Shown: positions 1-12,635, counted from the stretch's first letter. The stretch is DNA of 64,000 bases from Pseudomonas sp. Z8(2022) (GCF_025837155.1 NZ_CP107549.1:2852001-2916000); one strand, 5' to 3'. Notes: a model not told the origin generated them from the sequence alone. Made by a program: numbers and translations.

Positions 1-120
1 GCGGTTCACCGTGGGATCTTCGCCATACACATCATCGCCCAGCTCGGCAGCCAGCATGGCTTCGCGCATGGCGGCGGTAGGTTGAGTCACGGTATCGCTA
101 CGCAGGTCGATCATGGGCAT
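1..120 (-). CDS. ltaE: Low-specificity L-threonine aldolase, N-terminal 40 residues only
   Basis: The gene runs off the left edge, so only the amino end is visible. It begins [14 protein letters not shown] and continues with [12 protein letters not shown], the characteristic start of the PLP-dependent LtaE family (compare E. coli Lta[11 protein letters not shown]). The enzyme cleaves L-threonine and L-allo-threonine to glycine and acetaldehyde in the cytoplasm. The ATG at 120 has a GGGAAG ribosome site about seven bases upstream. A second in-frame ATG at 114 would match the E. coli start exactly but is further from that site. It follows astE on the same strand after about 150 bases. Confidence 0.85.
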   Translation of the reverse strand, partial: MPMIDLRSDTVTQPTAAMREAMLAAELGDDVYGEDPTVNR

Positions 121-268
121 GACAGGCTTCCCGATTTGTTAGGCGAAAAGCCCATGCTAAAGCGCTCACTCGTATGGTGACAGATACAGTTGAGCGAGAA
201 AGCGCCTTGCCAAGGCCACATTCTGAACGAGTTCCAGGAAGGCGTGCTCGCAGCGGATTGCAGCCAGG

Positions 269-1282
269 CTACACCAGACCGGCACCATCGTCAGGGACGA
301 TGAGAATGGCGGCGCGCAGTCCATTTCTGACCTTGGGATTGGGAAAGATGATGCGCGCACCCTGCTCTTCCACTATCCAGCGGGTGTCGGCGATATCTTC
401 AGCGAGCAGGTAGCCAGGCTCCAGTTCGGTGAAGTTCTCGATATCCGCCGGCAGGTGCAGCTGGAAGCTGTCGCTGTGCTTGATGACCTCACGCGAAACC
501 GAGAACAGCTGCATGCCATCGAGTGTCGGCTCGCCCGTGATGACCTCGCGCCCCTCGATCAGAGCGTGCAACGCGTTCTCCAGCAGGTCGAGGTTGACCA
601 GCTGGTTCTGTCCGAACGCACGCGCCTTGCCCAACTCCAGGGTGAAGGCCTCGGCGCCGAGCTGCGCGTAGGTGTAGGCGCTGAAGGTGATCGACGGCTT
701 GTTCTGCAACAACACCGCCTCGATACCGGCCGCGCGCAGGCGCTCCAGCTCGCGACGCGAGTGGCTGCGCCCCTCCTGCCAGGGATACAGAGCGAACTGC
801 TCGATCCTGGAGCCACGGATGGCGGTGTGCAGATCATAGTGCAGGCGCGTACGACCGCTGTCCCTGCCGAAGAAACTGGCCGCCAGGTGCTCCAGATCAC
901 AGGCCCTGATGGCCTCGAAGCCGCTGGACTGTTCGTGCCGGCCGTTGAACAGGCGATTGAGATCCTGCTCGACATAACGCTCACCGCGCCGTATGGCCTC
1001 GGGGTTGCCGAACAGAAAGAGAACGCGCGCCGCCGGACGCAGCTCGTTGCGTGCGATGCCGCGCAGAAGACGGTCGAGCAGCTCGATGGGAGCGGTTTCG
1101 TTGCCGTGGACGCCCGCTGACAGCAGCAGATCGAGGCCATTGTCGCGCGCTGCAGGCGGGGTCACCTCCAGCGCACCTTCGTCCAGCCAGCGCAGGCGCG
1201 TGCCATCGGGGGTCAGTTGAATCTTCGCCGACGGCTCATGGCCGGCCAGGGTCAGTTCAAGCAGTTTGCCGAGGGCAAGCAT
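269..1282 (-). CDS. astE: Succinylglutamate desuccinylase
   Basis: This enzyme catalyses the last step of the arginine succinyltransferase pathway, splitting N-succinylglutamate into succinate and glutamate. The 337-residue protein has the zinc carboxypeptidase-like motif GVHGNETAP, with H59 and E62 as ligands, and a third ligand H152 in YDLHTAIRG. The ATG at 1282 has a GAGGAG ribosome site six bases upstream. It is the last gene of the ast/aru operon here, 17 bases after the 92-residue gene. Its length and motifs are normal for AstE (AruE in P. aeruginosa). Confidence 0.95.
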   Translation of the reverse strand: MLALGKLLELTLAGHEPSAKIQLTPDGTRLRWLDEGALEVTPPAARDNGLDLLLSAGVHGNETAPIELLDRLLRGIARNELRPAARVLFLFGNPEAIRRGERYVEQDLNRLFNGRHEQSSGFEAIRACDLEHLAASFFGRDSGRTRLHYDLHTAIRGSRIEQFALYPWQEGRSHSRRELERLRAAGIEAVLLQNKPSITFSAYTYAQLGAEAFTLELGKARAFGQNQLVNLDLLENALHALIEGREVITGEPTLDGMQLFSVSREVIKHSDSFQLHLPADIENFTELEPGYLLAEDIADTRWIVEEQGARIIFPNPKVRNGLRAAILIVPDDGAGLV

Positions 1283-1299
1283 CGGACACTCCTCAGGAC

Positions 1300-1578
1300 T
1301 TAATGATTGCAGTCCGGACCATGCACATGATCATCGTCATCGGCGATCGCCGGCTCCATCTCCAGTTGCAGACTGACCAGGTTGGTGGCCTGCGGACGCA
1401 GCAGCAGGTTGGCGTACTCGGTATCGCCTTCCTCCACATCGACGCCGATCAGCAACTGATCGCCAACGGCCTGAACCCACAGCTCCTTGCCCTGCCAGAC
1501 TACGGCGAAGCGGCTGCAGGAAGTTTCCAGTTGGGTGCCGTCGTTATCTTCAAGAATCAGTTGCAGCGCGTCGCTCAT
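1300..1578 (-). CDS. Acidic 92-residue protein of the ast operon, function unknown
   Basis: A small gene sits between astB and astE. From memory, P. aeruginosa has a hypothetical gene in the same place (PA0900). The protein is acidic and predicted soluble and mostly beta-stranded, with no signal peptide. The C-terminus is unusual: a run of Asp followed by HVHGPDCNH, a cluster of Asp, His and Cys that could bind a metal. That metal-binding role is only inference. A GGAGAT ribosome site precedes the ATG closely. Its position suggests a role linked to arginine catabolism, but no reaction is missing from the pathway that it would need to supply. Confidence 0.8.
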   Translation of the reverse strand: MSDALQLILEDNDGTQLETSCSRFAVVWQGKELWVQAVGDQLLIGVDVEEGDTEYANLLLRPQATNLVSLQLEMEPAIADDDDHVHGPDCNH

Positions 1579-1634
1579 AGGATCTCCGGGAGAGTAGGTT
1601 GAGCGGATGTAACAAGCGACACCCGCCCTGAAGG

Positions 1635-2980
1635 TCAGTTCAGTTGGAAAGGATAGACCGAGCCCAGTTTAAGGATCTGCGTCAGCTCATCCAATGCCGT
1701 GCGGCATTCCGTCAGCAGTTGCGGGTCGGCCAGGTCGGCTTCGCTCAGACGGTCGCGGTAGTGCTTGTCGACCCAGGCCACCAGCGTATCGTGCAGCGCA
1801 TCGCTCATCACCACACCCGGATTGACCGCAGCCAGCTCCTGCTCGTTGAGTGCCACGCGCAGACGCAGGCAGGCCGGGCCACCGCCGTTCTGCATGCTCT
1901 GCTTGAGGTCGAATACCCGCACCTCGCGGATCGGCCCGCCGCTCGTGGTCAGTTGTTGCAGATAGCGCCAGACGTTGGTGTTGTTGCGGCACTCTTCCGG
2001 CACTACCAGCAGCATGCTGCCATCGGCGCGCGTCAGCAGCTGGCTGTTGAACAGGTAGGAGCGTACCGCATCCTGCACACTGACGGCGGAGCCCGGTACA
2101 CACACCGCCTGGAAATTGCCGCCGCGCCGCGCCAGCTTGTCGCCCAGTTCGGCGAGCACCCTGTCGGTATCGAGGAAGGCGTCCTGGTGATAGAACAGCA
2201 CCTCACCATTGCCCACGGCGATCACGTCGTTGTGGAACACGCCCTGATCGATCACCGCCGGATTCTGCTGGGCATAGACCACGCCCTCCTCGCTCAGCCC
2301 GTGCAGGCGCGCGACCGCCTGACTGGCCTCCAGGGTCTGCCGCGCCGGGTAGCGGGCCGGCGCCGGGTAGCGTGTATCGAAAGCGCTGCGCCCATAGACG
2401 AAGAACTCAACCCCGGCATCGCCATAAGCCTTGCAGAAGCGCGTATGGTTGGCCGCGCCTTCGTCACCGAACTGCGCTACTGCAGGCAGTGCCGGGTGAT
2501 GGGCGAAGTGCGCCTGGTTGGCGAACATCGCCTGCAATATGCGGCTGGTGGTCGGGTGTTCGATGCTGCGATGGAACTTGCAGTTGAGATTGGCCGCAGT
2601 GAAGTGCACGCGCCCATCGGCCGTATCGGCACTGGGGCTGACGGTGCAGGAATTGGCCGTCCACATGCTCGATGCCGAACAACTCGCCACTAGCAACGGC
2701 ATGGCTTCGCGCGCAGCCCGCTGGATCACCTGCGCATCACTGCCGGAAAAACCCAGGCGACGCAGCGCGGCGACATCCGGGCGCTCCTGCGGAGCCAGCA
2801 CGCCCTGCTTGAAGCCCATGTCCATCAGCGCCTTCATCTTCGCCAGGCCCTGCTTGGCGGCTTCCCTGGGGCTGGATACGGACTGGCTGTTGCTCTGCGA
2901 AGCCACGTTGCCGTAAGACAGCCCACCGTAGTTGTGGGTCGGCCCGACCAGGCCGTCAAAGTTCATTTCATAGGCCGACA

Positions 2981-2981
<1 letters not shown>
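1635..2981 (-). CDS. astB: N-succinylarginine dihydrolase
   Basis: AstB hydrolyses N2-succinylarginine to succinylornithine, CO2 and two ammonia, the second step of the pathway. The start is the ATG at 2981 ([10 protein letters not shown]), not the upstream extension of the open frame. This gives 448 residues, the usual AstB length, and overlaps the astD stop as TGATG, suggesting translational coupling. The family's [11 protein letters not shown] start, the VFHNDVI histidine segment and the catalytic cysteine in [12 protein letters not shown] are all present. It is a member of the guanidino-group-modifying superfamily. Confidence 0.95.
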
Positions 2982-4450
<1,469 letters not shown>

Positions 4451-4507
4451 CTACCACTCCCAGCATTTTCCGGCGGCCAGCCTGGGCCACCGGGCAAAAC
4501 CAATGAC

Positions 4508-5524
4508 TCAGCCGTGCGCCGCCAGCGGCACGGCACGTACCTGATCACCAGCAGAAAGGCGCAGGCGCTTGGCCGTCAGCGGATCGACCACCAGCGTGCC
4601 GGCCGCCAAGCGCGCAGGAGCAGCAGTAATGCGGCAGTCCTGACACTTGCGGTTGTGCACCAGGAACGGTTCGGCGTCGTCGCCTGGCGTACCGATGGCC
4701 AACACCAGATTCTGGCTGTCGCGCACGGCGCGAATCTTCGCGGTTTCCGCCTCGATGGCAGGCCCCGCGTCGAAGATGTCGACGTACCCCTGATAGCTGA
4801 ACCCCTCGGCCTTGAGCATGGCCAGCGCCGGCTCGGTATCGGGGTGCACCCGGCCGATCACGGCACGCGCACTCTCGGACAGGAAGCAGGTATAGAGCGG
4901 AAACTTTGGCATCAGCTCGGCGATGAAGGCCTTGTTGCCTACGCCGGTGAGGTAATCCGCCTGGGAGAATTCCATCTTGAAGAAATGCCGGCCGAGGCTT
5001 TCCCAGAAAGGCGAACGCCCGCGCTCGTCGGACATGCCGCGCATCTCGGCGATGATCTTGTCACCGAACAGTTCGCGAAACTCGGCGATGAACAGAAAGC
5101 GCGCCTTCGACAGCAGGCGACCATTGAGGCCATTGCGATGATCGGCATGCAGGAACAGCGAGCACAGCTCGGAGTTACCGGTCAGGTCGTTGGCCATGAA
5201 CAGCGTCGGCACCTGGCGATGGATGTTCAGTTCCTGCGAGGCGCTGACGGTCAGGCCGACCCGGTAGTTGTACCAGGGTTCGCGCAGGCCGACAGCACCG
5301 GCCACTGCGGAAATGCCCACCACCTGGCCGTCATCGGTCTCCAGCACGAACAGGTAGTCGGCATCGGCACGTTCGGCCTCGCCGCGAAAGGCCTTCTCCG
5401 CCCAGCCGACCCGGTGCGCCAGGCGCTCCTCGTTGGCCGGCAGCGTGGTCAGGCCAGCGCCGGTGCTGCGAGCCAGGTCGATCAGGGCAGGCAAGTCGGC
5501 ACTGCGCACGGGACGAACGATCAT
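4508..5524 (-). CDS. aruG: Arginine N-succinyltransferase, beta subunit
   Basis: The AstA family transfers succinyl from succinyl-CoA to the alpha-amino group of arginine, the first committed step of the pathway. In Pseudomonas the enzyme is made of two related subunits, AruF and AruG, encoded side by side, and this is the second. The 338-residue protein starts MIVRPVRSADLPAL and has the GNAT-like fold with the family blocks NDLTGNSELCSLF and RSPFWESLGRHFF. The ATG has a TGGAGGATTT ribosome site. It is the same length as its neighbour AruF and clearly a tandem duplicate. Confidence 0.93.
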   Translation of the reverse strand: MIVRPVRSADLPALIDLARSTGAGLTTLPANEERLAHRVGWAEKAFRGEAERADADYLFVLETDDGQVVGISAVAGAVGLREPWYNYRVGLTVSASQELNIHRQVPTLFMANDLTGNSELCSLFLHADHRNGLNGRLLSKARFLFIAEFRELFGDKIIAEMRGMSDERGRSPFWESLGRHFFKMEFSQADYLTGVGNKAFIAELMPKFPLYTCFLSESARAVIGRVHPDTEPALAMLKAEGFSYQGYVDIFDAGPAIEAETAKIRAVRDSQNLVLAIGTPGDDAEPFLVHNRKCQDCRITAAPARLAAGTLVVDPLTAKRLRLSAGDQVRAVPLAAHG

Positions 5525-5606
5525 AAATCCTCCAGATTTCTCAAGAGCACCGCCGGCACTCTCATCTGCCCACGAAGGGCGCTCTCTCCAGTCGGAGCAG
5601 AGCCTG

Positions 5607-6623
5607 TCAAACCGCTACCAGCCTGACGCTGGCGCCTTCACCGACACCCAGTGTCTCGGCCGCTTCCGCACTGAGCACCACGGGCTTGCCCGGCACCCAG
5701 TCAAGGTCGGCGACGATGGCGCGGAAATCCTGCAGCTGGCCGTTGCTGACCAGATACTGACGGCCACCGGCCTCGGCCTCACCGATGCGCACAGGCACCA
5801 GGCGGCTCTGGGCGATGCTGCGGATGCCCGACGTGCGCGCATGCAGTGTCGGGCCACCGTCGAAGATGTCGATGTAGTGATCGGTCTCGAAGCCTTCGCG
5901 CATGAGGATGTCGAAGGTGATCTGCGCACGCGGATGCACCTGGCCCATGGCTTCCTGCGCCTCGTCGGAGAGCAGCGGCACGTAGATCGGGTAATGCGGC
6001 ATCAGTTCGGCGAGGAAGGTACGGCTCTTCAGGCCGCACAGACGCTCGGCCTCGGCGTAGGTCATGTCGAAGAAATTGCGCCCCACCGCATCCCAGAACG
6101 GCGAATCGCCGTTCTCGTCGCTGTGGCCGACGATCTCCACCACCACCGCATCGGCGAAGCGTTCCGGATGCCCGGCCATGAACAGCAGGCGTCCGCGTGA
6201 GTTGAGCTCGGCGAACACGCTGCTGACCAGCGGACGCTCGACATAGAAGCTGGTGAGCAGGCTGTTGCCCGTGAGGTCATGACACAGCGACAGCACGTGG
6301 ATCTTGTTGTGGATCTTCAGCTCGCGCGAGTTGTGCACGAAGGTTTCGTTGCGAAAGCTGTAGAAGGGCTCGGAATAGCCTGCCGAGGCGACGATGCCGG
6401 AACAGCCGACCAGTCGGCCGCTCTTGGTGTCCTCAAGGACGAAGAAGTAGCTTTCCTCGCCGTTGAAACTGACTTCGGCGGCGAAGGATGCCTCCGAGGC
6501 GGCGATCTTGTCGCCCAGCCGGCCTGCGTCATCCGGCAACGAAGTGACACCCACCGGGCTGTCAGCAGCCAGTCGCTGCACGTCCGCCAGGTCCGCCATT
6601 TGCGCAGGGCGCATCACCAGCAT
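5607..6623 (-). CDS. aruF: Arginine/ornithine N-succinyltransferase, alpha subunit
   Basis: This is the first of the two AstA-type subunits. The 338 residues start MLVMRPAQMADL and include the NSLLTSFYVERP and GDSPFWDAVGRNFF blocks that pair with those of AruG. In P. aeruginosa the AruFG heteromer acts on both arginine and ornithine. The ATG is preceded by AGAAGGAGTG, a strong ribosome site. A REP-like palindrome lies in the 124-base gap between aruC and this gene. Confidence 0.93.
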   Translation of the reverse strand: MLVMRPAQMADLADVQRLAADSPVGVTSLPDDAGRLGDKIAASEASFAAEVSFNGEESYFFVLEDTKSGRLVGCSGIVASAGYSEPFYSFRNETFVHNSRELKIHNKIHVLSLCHDLTGNSLLTSFYVERPLVSSVFAELNSRGRLLFMAGHPERFADAVVVEIVGHSDENGDSPFWDAVGRNFFDMTYAEAERLCGLKSRTFLAELMPHYPIYVPLLSDEAQEAMGQVHPRAQITFDILMREGFETDHYIDIFDGGPTLHARTSGIRSIAQSRLVPVRIGEAEAGGRQYLVSNGQLQDFRAIVADLDWVPGKPVVLSAEAAETLGVGEGASVRLVAV

Positions 6624-6683
6624 GGGTCACTCCTTCTAAACTCGGAATCTATAGGACTCGCAGCCAGGGTCAGGCGGACAACC

Positions 6684-6730
6684 GTGGGAGGCGCTTCAGC
6701 GGCGATTGTCGCGGCTAAAGCCCCTCCCAC
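6684..6730. repeat. REP-like palindrome between aruC and aruF
   Basis: The arms GTGGGAGGCGCTT (from 6684) and AAAGCCCCTCCCAC (to 6730) pair around a centre containing GCGATTGTCGCGGCTAAAG. The centre matches the common Pseudomonas REP core (GCGATCGCGGCTAAAGCC). A related copy lies at 13111-13143. It has no T-run after it on the transcribed strand, so an RNA-stabilising or processing role inside the operon is more likely than termination. Confidence 0.75.
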
Positions 6731-6747
6731 AGTCAGTCAGCAAGAGC

Positions 6748-8104
<1,357 letters not shown>

Positions 8105-8238
8105 GGTTTTCCGCGGGTTTTCGTCCAAGCGACAGAAAGCGTCGGAAAGGCGCAGTTTAATCGCAGATCACGGCTCGGAGCACGCCGCAGGAGAAAATCT
8201 CCGTAGGCTGACCGTGCAGTATCGAAAGTCCTGCTCGC

Positions 8239-8416
8239 GTAGCACGGATGAAATCCGGGGCTGGCACCAATCTCCCCGGATTTCATCCGGGCTACGATTA
8301 GCTTTTCTCCCCTCTCCCGCTGCGGGAGAGGGGGCCGGGGGAGAGAGCCTATCGATACCGCCGAGTCGACTGCACCACCCTCTCCCCAGCCCTCTCCCAT
8401 TAATGGGAGAGGGGGC
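8239..8416. repeat. Composite REP cluster between aruC and argR
   Basis: The 483-base gap between the aruC start and the argR stop holds no gene. At 8239-8260 and 8274-8295 are inverted REP units (GTAGCACGGATGAAATCCGG and its mirror CCCCGGATTTCATCCGGGCT...). At 8305-8346 and 8377-8416 are two palindromes of the CCCTCTCCC/GGGAGAGGG type. The same two repeat families occur together at 57807-57929. The hairpins may also limit read-through past argR. Confidence 0.8.
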
Positions 8417-8451
8417 AGATTGTGCACGCACGATGCACAACGAAAACCGTC

Positions 8452-9432
8452 TCAGCCGCGCTCGACCGGCGTGGAGGTCAGCTCGAAGGGGCTATTGCTG
8501 CGCCGCTGGTTGCGATCATCGCGCGGCGTGGCGCCGAAGAAGTTGCGGTATGCGCTGGAGAAGTGCGGCCCCGAGGAGAAGCCACAGGACAGGCCGATCT
8601 GGATGATCGACTTGCTGGTCTGCATCAACAACTGGCGCGCCTTGTTCAGACGCAACTCCAGGTAGTACTGGCTGGGCACACGATTGAGGTACTGCTTGAA
8701 GATACGCTCCAGCTGCCGGCGCGATACACACACGTGCTGCGCAATCTCGTCGGTGGTCAGCGGCTCCTCGATGTTGGCTTCCATCAGCAGCACGGCCTGG
8801 GTCAGCTTCGGATGGCTGGAGCCCAGGCGATTTTGCAATGGAATGCGCTGACGCTCGCCGCCCTCACGAATGCGCTCGACCACCAGCTCCTCACTCACCG
8901 CTCCGGCCAGTTCGGCGCCGTGATCGCGCGCCAGCACCGCCAGCAGCAGGTCGAGTACGGCCATGCCACCGCAGGCTGTCAGGCGATCACGATCCCAGTC
9001 GAACAGATGACTGGTGGCGATGACCTTGGGAAAGCGCTCGGAGAAATCGTCCTGCCAGCGCCAGTGGACTGCGGCACGATAGCCGTCGAGCAGACCGAGC
9101 TGCGCCAGCGGATAGACCCCGGCGGACAGACCACCAATCACACAGCCGCTGCGCACCTGCTGCTTGAGCGCGGCCGCCAGGCCGGCGGACACCTGCGCCG
9201 GCGGCGCATCGGCAAGCAGGAACAGTTTGTCCAGCCCCTCCAGGTGCCCGGCCCAGGGCTCGCCCGGGAGACGCCAGTCACCGGCCGCCAGCGGCTCGGC
9301 CTGAAGGAACACCAGTTCGTACACCACTTCCGGATGCACGCGCTGGGCGACGCGCAGGGCTTCTTCCGCCAGAGACAGGGTCAGGGCCTTGGTGCCGGGC
9401 CAGTAGAGGAAGCCGATTCGATGGGGGGTCAT
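8452..9432 (-). CDS. argR: Arginine-responsive transcriptional regulator ArgR (AraC family)
   Basis: This 326-residue regulator has an N-terminal DJ-1/PfpI amidotransferase-like sensor domain (to about residue 190) and a C-terminal AraC DNA-binding domain (SRRQLERIFKQYL, then GFSSGPHFSSAYRNFFG). In Pseudomonas ArgR activates aru and aot and controls arginine synthesis genes. The start chosen is the ATG at 9432 (MTPHRIGFLYWPG); the longer open frame upstream has no family resemblance. It is the last gene of the aot unit, 55 bases after aotP, so it is probably autoregulated through the aotJ promoter. It is unrelated to the E. coli hexameric ArgR. Confidence 0.93.
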   Translation of the reverse strand: MTPHRIGFLYWPGTKALTLSLAEEALRVAQRVHPEVVYELVFLQAEPLAAGDWRLPGEPWAGHLEGLDKLFLLADAPPAQVSAGLAAALKQQVRSGCVIGGLSAGVYPLAQLGLLDGYRAAVHWRWQDDFSERFPKVIATSHLFDWDRDRLTACGGMAVLDLLLAVLARDHGAELAGAVSEELVVERIREGGERQRIPLQNRLGSSHPKLTQAVLLMEANIEEPLTTDEIAQHVCVSRRQLERIFKQYLNRVPSQYYLELRLNKARQLLMQTSKSIIQIGLSCGFSSGPHFSSAYRNFFGATPRDDRNQRRSNSPFELTSTPVERG

Positions 9433-9487
9433 GAGTGTCTGTTCAAGGTCCGCTGCGCACCAGTTCAGTGCGCAGTCTAGCTTCTTA

Positions 9488-10252
9488 TTACTTGAGACTG
9501 CCGGAAAGGAACTGCTGCAACCGCTCGGACTGCGGATTGGCCAGCACTTCCTTCGGACAACCGCGCTCCTCCACCAGCCCCTTGTGCAGGAATACCAGTT
9601 GGTTCGACACCTCGCGGGCAAAGCCCATCTCGTGAGTCACCACCACCATGGTGCGGCCTTCGGTGGCCAGATCCTGCATCACCTTGAGCACCTCACCGAC
9701 CAGCTCCGGGTCGAGCGCCGAGGTCGGTTCGTCGAACAGCATCACTTCCGGCTCCATCGCCAGAGCCCGGGCGATGGCCACGCGCTGCTGCTCGCCACCG
9801 CTCATATGCGCCGGATAGGCATCCTTGCGGTGCGCCACGCCGACCTTGGCCAGGTAGTGCTCGGCCCTGTCGCGGGCTTCGGCCTTGTTCACACCGAGCA
9901 CGTGCACCGGCGCTTCCATGACGTTCTCCAGAGCGCTCATGTGCGACCACAGATTGAAGTGCTGGAACACCATCGCCAGACGCGAGCGCATGCGCTGCAG
10001 CTGCCTGGCATCGGCGGCACGCAGCGAGCCGTCCTTGGCCGGTACCAGCTTCAGCTCTTCGTTGTTGAGCAGAATCCTGCCGGCATGCGGTTGTTCCAGC
10101 AGGTTCAGGCAGCGCAGGAAGGTGCTCTTGCCCGAGCCACTGGAGCCGATGATGCTGATCACGTCTCCAGCCTTGGCGGCCATCGACACGCCCTTGATCA
10201 CCTCATGGTTGCCGTAGCGCTTGTGCAGGTCCTGAACTTCGAGTTTGTACAT
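9488..10252 (-). CDS. aotP: Arginine/ornithine ABC transporter, ATP-binding subunit
   Basis: This is the energising subunit of the polar amino acid importer. The Walker [10 protein letters not shown], signature [14 protein letters not shown], Walker [14 protein letters not shown] and switch histidine in VVTHEMGFA are intact. The start at 10252 ([14 protein letters not shown]) gives 254 residues, the P. aeruginosa length. An in-frame ATG at 10276, right after the aotM stop, would add eight residues and has a comparably weak ribosome site. The aotO gene found between aotM and aotP in P. aeruginosa is absent here. Confidence 0.92.
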   Translation of the reverse strand: MYKLEVQDLHKRYGNHEVIKGVSMAAKAGDVISIIGSSGSGKSTFLRCLNLLEQPHAGRILLNNEELKLVPAKDGSLRAADARQLQRMRSRLAMVFQHFNLWSHMSALENVMEAPVHVLGVNKAEARDRAEHYLAKVGVAHRKDAYPAHMSGGEQQRVAIARALAMEPEVMLFDEPTSALDPELVGEVLKVMQDLATEGRTMVVVTHEMGFAREVSNQLVFLHKGLVEERGCPKEVLANPQSERLQQFLSGSLK

Positions 10253-10280
10253 GTTCGGGGTCTCTTGAATCGTCATGACG

Positions 10281-10979
10281 TCAGGCCTTGCGCGGTGCCA
10301 GATACGCCAGCCAGCGGCGTTCGGCCAGCTTGAACAGGCGCACCAGGATGAAGGTCAATGCCAGGTAGAACAGACCAGCGGTGACATAGGCTTCGAACGG
10401 CAGGTAGTACTGCGAGCTGACGGTCTTGGCTGCGCCGGTGATATCAATAAGAGTCACCACCGAGGCCAGGCTGGTGGTGTGCAGCATCATGATCACCTCG
10501 TTGCTGTATTGCGGCAGCGCGCGACGCAACGCAGAGGGCAGCAGGATGCGCCGATACAGCTTGCCGCGCGACATGCCCATGGCCTTGGCCGCCTCGATCT
10601 CGCCGTGCGGCGTGGCCTTGAGGCTGCCTGCCAGGATTTCAGCGGTATAGGCACTGGTATTGATGGCGAAGGCCAGACAGGCGCAGAAGGTGGCGCTGGA
10701 CAGGTAGGGCCACATGAAGCTCTCGCGCACGGACTCGAACTGGGCCAGGCCGTAGTACAGCAGGTACAGCTGCACCAGCATCGGCGTACCCCGAATCACA
10801 TAGGTGTAGAGCCAGGCGGGGAAATTGATCAGTTTCCGTCTGGATACCCGCATGATCGCCAGCGGCACCGCCAGCAGCAGGCCCACGGCCAGGGCGACGA
10901 GCAGCAGCTTGAGGGTGACCAGCACGCCACCGAAGTAAAGCGGCAGGCTGTCGAGTACCACGTTGTAATCGAAAAGCAT
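10281..10979 (-). CDS. aotM: Arginine/ornithine ABC transporter permease AotM
   Basis: This is a 232-residue inner-membrane permease of the HisM type with about five membrane segments. The EAA loop that docks the ATPase reads EIEAAKAMGMSRGKLYRRIL. The N-terminal PLYFGGVLVTLKLLL and the RGTPMLVQLYLLYYG segment are typical of polar amino acid permeases. It pairs with AotQ to form the channel. It lies 11 bases after aotQ and runs directly into aotP. Confidence 0.92.
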   Translation of the reverse strand: MLFDYNVVLDSLPLYFGGVLVTLKLLLVALAVGLLLAVPLAIMRVSRRKLINFPAWLYTYVIRGTPMLVQLYLLYYGLAQFESVRESFMWPYLSSATFCACLAFAINTSAYTAEILAGSLKATPHGEIEAAKAMGMSRGKLYRRILLPSALRRALPQYSNEVIMMLHTTSLASVVTLIDITGAAKTVSSQYYLPFEAYVTAGLFYLALTFILVRLFKLAERRWLAYLAPRKA

Positions 10980-10990
10980 GGTGCCCCCCC

Positions 10991-11680
10991 TCAGAGCTCG
11001 GCGGCTTTCACGCCGACCGAATAGCGGCGCTCGAGATAACGCAACACCAGCAGCGAAACGCTGGTGATCGCCAGGTACACCGCCGCCGCCAGGAGAATGT
11101 AGGTGAACGGCTCGCGGGTCGCGTCACCGGCGCTCTTGGCGCGGGCCATCATGTCCTGCAGGCCGACCAGGGAAATCAGCGCAGTGGCCTTGACCAGTAC
11201 CAACCAGTTGTTGGTAAGGCCGGGAATGGCCAGGCGGATCATCTGTGGCACGAGGATGCGCAGGAACACGCGCAGCGGGCTCATGCCATAGGCCATGCCG
11301 GCCTCTCCCTGCCCCTTGGGGATGGCCATAAAGGCACCGCGGAAGGTTTCCGACAGATAGGCGCCGTAGATGAAGCCCAGCGTACCGACACCTGCCACGA
11401 AGGGATTGATGTCGATGTAGTCCTCATAACCCAGCAACGGGGCGATACGGTTCACCAGATCCTGGCCGCCGAAGAAAATCAGCAGAATCAGCACCAGCTC
11501 GGGGATACCACGAATCACCGTGGCATAGGTCTCGCCCATCAGAGCCAGCCATTTCACCGGCGACAGACGGAAAGCCGCGCCAAGCAGACCAAGTGCGACG
11601 GCCACCGCCATCGACAGCAGCGCCAACTGCACGGTGAGCCAGGCACCGTCGAGAATGGTCGAGCCGTAGCCTTGAAGCAT
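10991..11680 (-). CDS. aotQ: Arginine/ornithine ABC transporter permease AotQ
   Basis: This is the HisQ-type permease partner of AotM, 229 residues with five predicted membrane segments. The EAA-type loop is EAGMAYGMSPLRVFLRILVP and the RGIPELVLILLIFFG segment is conserved. The start is the ATG at 11680 (MLQGYGSTILDGAW) behind GAGAGGTATT; the open frame extends upstream without family similarity. A terminator-like hairpin separates it from aotJ. Confidence 0.92.
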   Translation of the reverse strand: MLQGYGSTILDGAWLTVQLALLSMAVAVALGLLGAAFRLSPVKWLALMGETYATVIRGIPELVLILLIFFGGQDLVNRIAPLLGYEDYIDINPFVAGVGTLGFIYGAYLSETFRGAFMAIPKGQGEAGMAYGMSPLRVFLRILVPQMIRLAIPGLTNNWLVLVKATALISLVGLQDMMARAKSAGDATREPFTYILLAAAVYLAITSVSLLVLRYLERRYSVGVKAAEL

Positions 11681-11803
11681 GCGCCAATACCTCTCAGGCA
11701 CCGCAATGGCGCCGTATAGCACAAAGGAAACTGATGTCGCCGAGCGACGCACGACGCCTGAACGTCAGCACGGGCGGACAGGCAGATTCTTACAGGATGA
11801 GCC

Positions 11804-11845
11804 AAGAAAAAAGTGGCACAACCTCGGTAAAGGTTAGTGCCACTT
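11804..11845 (-). terminator. Intrinsic terminator or attenuator between aotJ and aotQ
   Basis: Read on the minus strand, AAGTGGCAC pairs with GTGCCACTT (9 bp) around a 17-base loop and is followed by TTTTTTCTT. It begins about 17 bases past the aotJ stop. Partial termination here would make the binding protein more abundant than the permeases, as is common for ABC importers. Confidence 0.75.
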
Positions 11846-11861
11846 CATCTGCCCGGAGCGC

Positions 11862-12635
11862 TTACTCGCCGTAAACGTCGAAATCGAAGTACTTGTCCTG
11901 CACTTCCTTGTACTTGCCGTTGGCGCGGATGGCCAGAATGGCCGCGCTGATCTTGTCGGCCAGCTCCTTGTCACCCTTGCGCACGGCGATGCCCTGCCCT
12001 TCGCCGAAGTACTTCACGTCGGTGAAGTCCGGCCCCACGAAGGCGAAGCCCTTGCCGCCGTCGGTCTTGAGGAAGCCATCATCGATATTCACCGAGTCGG
12101 CCAGAGTGGCGTCCAGACGACCGGACTGCATGTCCAGGAAGATTTCGTTCTGCGAGCTGTAACGCACGATCTCGGCACCGGCCGGGGCGAAGATTTCGGT
12201 GGCGTAACGGTCATACACGGAAGAACGCTGCACGCCGACCTTCTTGCCTTTCAGATCGACCAGCGGGTCCTTGATCTCGGTACCGGCCTTCATCGCCAGT
12301 TTGGCGGGAGTGGCGTAGTACTTGCCGGTGAAGTCGACGGATTTCTTGCGATCTTCGGTGATCGACATGGACGACAGCACGGCGTCGAACTTGCGCACCT
12401 TCAGCGCCGGGATCAGACCGTCGAACTCCTGTTCGATCCACTTGCACTCGACCTTCATCTCTTCGCACAGAGCGTTACCGATGTCGTAGTCGAAGCCGGC
12501 GATCTGACCATCGGGAGTCTTGAATGCGAAGGGCGGATAGGCCGCCTCGATGCCAATGCGCAGCGGCTTCTCGGCCAGCGCCAGGGGCGACATCAGGGAC
12601 AGCGCCAGGGCGCCGAGCAGTGCGATCTTCTTCAT
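11862..12635 (-). CDS. aotJ: Arginine/ornithine periplasmic binding protein
   Basis: AotJ is the substrate-binding component of the importer. The 257-residue protein has a Sec signal peptide ([21 protein letters not shown]) with likely cleavage after residue 21. The mature protein is a family 3 solute-binding fold with [13 protein letters not shown] and the hinge block [14 protein letters not shown]. The ATG at 12635 is preceded by GGAGCAAAG. The open frame continues far upstream, but that part covers the promoter and is not coding. It is the first gene of the aotJQMP-argR unit. Confidence 0.95.
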   Translation of the reverse strand: MKKIALLGALALSLMSPLALAEKPLRIGIEAAYPPFAFKTPDGQIAGFDYDIGNALCEEMKVECKWIEQEFDGLIPALKVRKFDAVLSSMSITEDRKKSVDFTGKYYATPAKLAMKAGTEIKDPLVDLKGKKVGVQRSSVYDRYATEIFAPAGAEIVRYSSQNEIFLDMQSGRLDATLADSVNIDDGFLKTDGGKGFAFVGPDFTDVKYFGEGQGIAVRKGDKELADKISAAILAIRANGKYKEVQDKYFDFDVYGE

